A stretch of DNA of 14,862 bases from JBGCDD01 sp045105075. Lineage in GTDB: Bacteria; Pseudomonadota; Alphaproteobacteria; Rhodobacterales; Rhodobacteraceae. A program made the translations under genes and the position numbers. The stretch is taken from positions 1 through 14,862 of the forward strand of contig JBGCDD010000140.1 of NCBI GenBank assembly GCA_045105075.1, read 5' to 3'. Under the pieces are notes generated by a model, which ran no database searches, was not told where the DNA came from, and saw nothing but the letters and a program-made list of their open reading frames with translations. Shown here piece by piece: positions 13,070 to 14,862 of the stretch; position 1 is the stretch's first letter; every line of letters starts with the position of its first letter.

Positions 13070-14284
13070 ATGACCAAGATCAAGGTGGACAACCCCGTTG
13101 TCGAACTCGACGGCGATGAAATGACCCGCATCATATGGGATTTCATCAAGAAAAAGCTGATCCTGCCCTATCTCGACATTGATCTGAAATATTACGATCT
13201 GGGCATGCAGGCGCGAGACGACACCGACGATCAGATCACAATTGATGCCGCCCATGCGATCAAAGAGTTTGGCGTTGGCGTGAAATGCGCCACGATCACC
13301 CCGGACGAGGCGCGGGTTGAGGAGTTTGGCCTAAAGAAGATGTGGCGCAGCCCCAATGGCACCATCCGCAATATTCTGGGCGGGGTGATTTTCCGCCAGC
13401 CGATCATCTGCAAAAACGTCCCGCGCCTGGTGCCCGGTTGGACACGCCCGATTGTGGTGGGCCGTCATGCTTACGGCGATCAGTACCGCGCCACCGATTT
13501 CAAATTCCCCGGTGCCGGCAAGCTGAGCCTGAAGTTCACCGGCGAAGACGGTCAGGTGATCGAACACGAGGTGTTTGATGCCCCAGATGCGGGCGTCGTG
13601 ATGGCGATGTACAATCTGGACAAGTCGATCATCGATTTCGCGCGCGCGTCGCTGAATTATGGTCTGAACCTGGGTTGGCCGGTGTACCTGAGCACCAAGA
13701 ACACCATCCTGAAACAATATGACGGGCGGTTCCTCGAGTTGTTTCAGCACATTTACGAGACCGAGTTTGAGGACAAACTCAAGAAAGCCGGCATTCAATA
13801 CGAACACCGGCTGATTGACGACATGGTCGCCTGCGCGATGAAGTGGAACGGCGGTTATGTCTGGGCCTGCAAGAATTATGACGGCGATGTGCAATCAGAT
13901 ACGGTGGCCCAGGGGTTCGGCTCGCTCGGGCTGATGACATCGGTGCTGATGACACCCGATGGCCAGACGGTCGAGGCAGAGGCAGCCCATGGCACTGTCA
14001 CACGACACTATCGCCAGCATCAAAAGGGCGAGGCGACCAGCACCAACTCGATCGCGTCGATCTATGCCTGGACCGGCGGGCTGAAACATCGCGCCAAGCT
14101 GGATGACAACGCCAAACTGGCCGAATTTGCCGAAACGTTGGACAAGGTGATCGTCGACACGGTTGAGGCCGGGTTCATGACCAAAGACCTCGCGCTGCTC
14201 GTCGGGCCAAATCAGCGCTGGTTGACCACCGAAGGCTTTCTAGAAAAGATTGACGAGAACCTGAACGCCGCACTGGCCGGGTAA
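13070..14284 (+). CDS. icd: NADP-dependent isocitrate dehydrogenase
   Basis: A 404-residue TCA-cycle enzyme oxidatively decarboxylating isocitrate to 2-oxoglutarate with NADPH production. It is of the homodimeric eukaryote-like type (subfamily II), not the E. coli type: MTKIKVDNPVVELDGDEMTR at the start, CATITPDEARVEEFGLKKMW (73-92) and RSPNGTIRNILGG (93-105) with the phosphate-binding Ser, GRHAYGDQYRATDF (131-144), LIDDMVACAMKWNGG with metal-binding Asp residues, and VEAEAAHGTVTRHYR for NADP binding. Length is normal. The ATG at 13070 gives the family N-terminus; AAAAGG about 10 nt upstream is a modest ribosome binding site. An in-frame upstream start at 12968 would overlap the dyad and adds unrelated sequence. 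Confidence 0.97.
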   Translation: MTKIKVDNPVVELDGDEMTRIIWDFIKKKLILPYLDIDLKYYDLGMQARDDTDDQITIDAAHAIKEFGVGVKCATITPDEARVEEFGLKKMWRSPNGTIRNILGGVIFRQPIICKNVPRLVPGWTRPIVVGRHAYGDQYRATDFKFPGAGKLSLKFTGEDGQVIEHEVFDAPDAGVVMAMYNLDKSIIDFARASLNYGLNLGWPVYLSTKNTILKQYDGRFLELFQHIYETEFEDKLKKAGIQYEHRLIDDMVACAMKWNGGYVWACKNYDGDVQSDTVAQGFGSLGLMTSVLMTPDGQTVEAEAAHGTVTRHYRQHQKGEATSTNSIASIYAWTGGLKHRAKLDDNAKLAEFAETLDKVIVDTVEAGFMTKDLALLVGPNQRWLTTEGFLEKIDENLNAALAG

Positions 14285-14293
14285 GTCAACATC

Positions 14294-14326
14294 GGGTCAG
14301 CGCCAGCGCTGACCCATTTTCATTTT
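14294..14326 (+). terminator. Intrinsic terminator of icd
   Basis: GGGTCAGCGC (14294-14303) and GCGCTGACCC (14306-14315) form a perfect 10-bp inverted repeat (9 bp with a 4-nt loop when folded), followed by ATTTTCATTTT. It starts 10 bp after the icd stop and separates it from typA. Confidence 0.9.
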
Positions 14327-14395
14327 GCATTTCCTCTGGCTTTCTGCGCCGCAGCACGCTATGCGCGCGGCAACTCCCGCACAAAGGCTGACCTC

Positions 14396-14862
14396 ATGGA
14401 CCTGCGCAACATCGCAATTATCGCTCACGTTGACCACGGCAAGACCACGTTGGTGGACGAATTGCTCAAGCAATCGGGCACCTACCGCGAAAACCAAGCA
14501 ACCACCGAACGCGCGATGGACAGCAACGATCTGGAACGCGAGCGCGGCATCACGATCCTGGCCAAAGCCACCAGCGTGGAATGGAACGGTATTCGCATCA
14601 ACATCGTCGACACCCCCGGCCACGCCGATTTCGGTGGTGAGGTTGAACGCATTCTGTCCATGGTCGAGGGTGTCGTGCTGTTGGTGGATGCCGCCGAAGG
14701 GACGATGCCGCAGACCAAATCCGTGACCTCCAAGGCGCTTGCGCTGGGGTTGCGTCCGATTGTGGTGCTGAACAAAGTCGACAAACCCGACGCCGAACCA
14801 GACCGCGCACTGGACGAATGTTTTGACCTGTTTGCCAACTTGGGCGCAGATGATGATCAGCT
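14396..14862 (+). CDS. typA: Translational GTPase TypA/BipA (3' end off the right edge)
   Basis: The first 155 residues of the ribosome-binding GTPase TypA/BipA (about 600 residues in full), an EF-G-like factor involved in ribosome assembly and stress or cold adaptation. MDLRNIAIIAHVDHGKTTLV holds the G1 motif (AHVDHGKTT, 10-18); ERGITILAK (49-57) is switch I, DTPGHADFGGEVERIL (72-87) holds G3 and NKVDKPDAEPDR (126-137) holds G4. The short spacing and the DLERERGITI form distinguish it from LepA and EF-G. Position 103, usually Pro in EGPMPQT, is Thr here. AAAGG lies about 10 nt before the ATG at 14396. Confidence 0.96.
   Translation, partial: MDLRNIAIIAHVDHGKTTLVDELLKQSGTYRENQATTERAMDSNDLERERGITILAKATSVEWNGIRINIVDTPGHADFGGEVERILSMVEGVVLLVDAAEGTMPQTKSVTSKALALGLRPIVVLNKVDKPDAEPDRALDECFDLFANLGADDDQ

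Overview
The window looks like chromosome of an aerobic anoxygenic phototrophic alphaproteobacterium of the order Rhodobacterales (Roseobacter-type marine bacterium). The reasons are a light-harvesting 2 operon (pucBAC) controlled by two PpsR-type operators, a ChpT phosphotransferase of the CckA-ChpT-CtrA relay, an ornithine-lipid pair (olsB-olsA type), an Ala/Lys-rich extended ribosomal protein L21 with a helix-hairpin-helix tail, and an acidic Ala/Glu-rich tail on ribosomal protein S2. Genus assignment is not possible from sequence alone. I see no insertion sequence, prophage, CRISPR array, tRNA or rRNA.

Layout. Bases 1-776 (minus) hold the start and most of rpsB, running off the left edge. 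A 567-bp gap (777-1343) separates it from the divergent plus-strand pucB-pucA-pucC operon (1344-3410). This gap holds two perfect TGT-N12-ACA operators 8 bp apart, a candidate promoter threaded through them and a hairpin in the pucB leader. Downstream of pucC is an unrecognised 209-residue gene (3477-4106) that ends four bases from the convergent olsBA-like pair (minus, 4111-5696). A small DUF3553 gene (minus) and chpT (plus) then diverge from a 30-bp gap, and chpT converges on proA with a 4-bp overlap.

From 12907 down to 6612 nearly everything is on the minus strand: a hotdog thioesterase, rplU-rpmA (with a good promoter, a structured leader and a strong intrinsic terminator), then a tightly packed lysE-GNAT-obgE-proB-proA string that starts only 25 nt past that terminator. 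On the plus strand, icd (13070-14284) with its own terminator and the start of typA/bipA (14396 to the right edge) complete the window. The icd/thioesterase divergent gap carries a perfect 16-bp dyad.

How it fits together. The photosynthetic part is a three-gene LH2 cassette: beta and alpha antenna apoproteins plus the PucC assembly/transport protein, with the unknown downstream gene plausibly co-transcribed. The rest is core metabolism and growth: ribosomal proteins, Obg and TypA GTPases, proline synthesis, isocitrate dehydrogenase, membrane lipid acylation and cell-cycle phosphorelay. No wholly new system is evident. The most interesting points are the PucA alpha subunit (Phe44/Leu45 in place of the Tyr pair that hydrogen-bonds B850, plus a long C-terminal tail), the intact PpsR operator pair, the unknown puc-linked protein with two FWPM motifs, and several RNA/operator structures described below.
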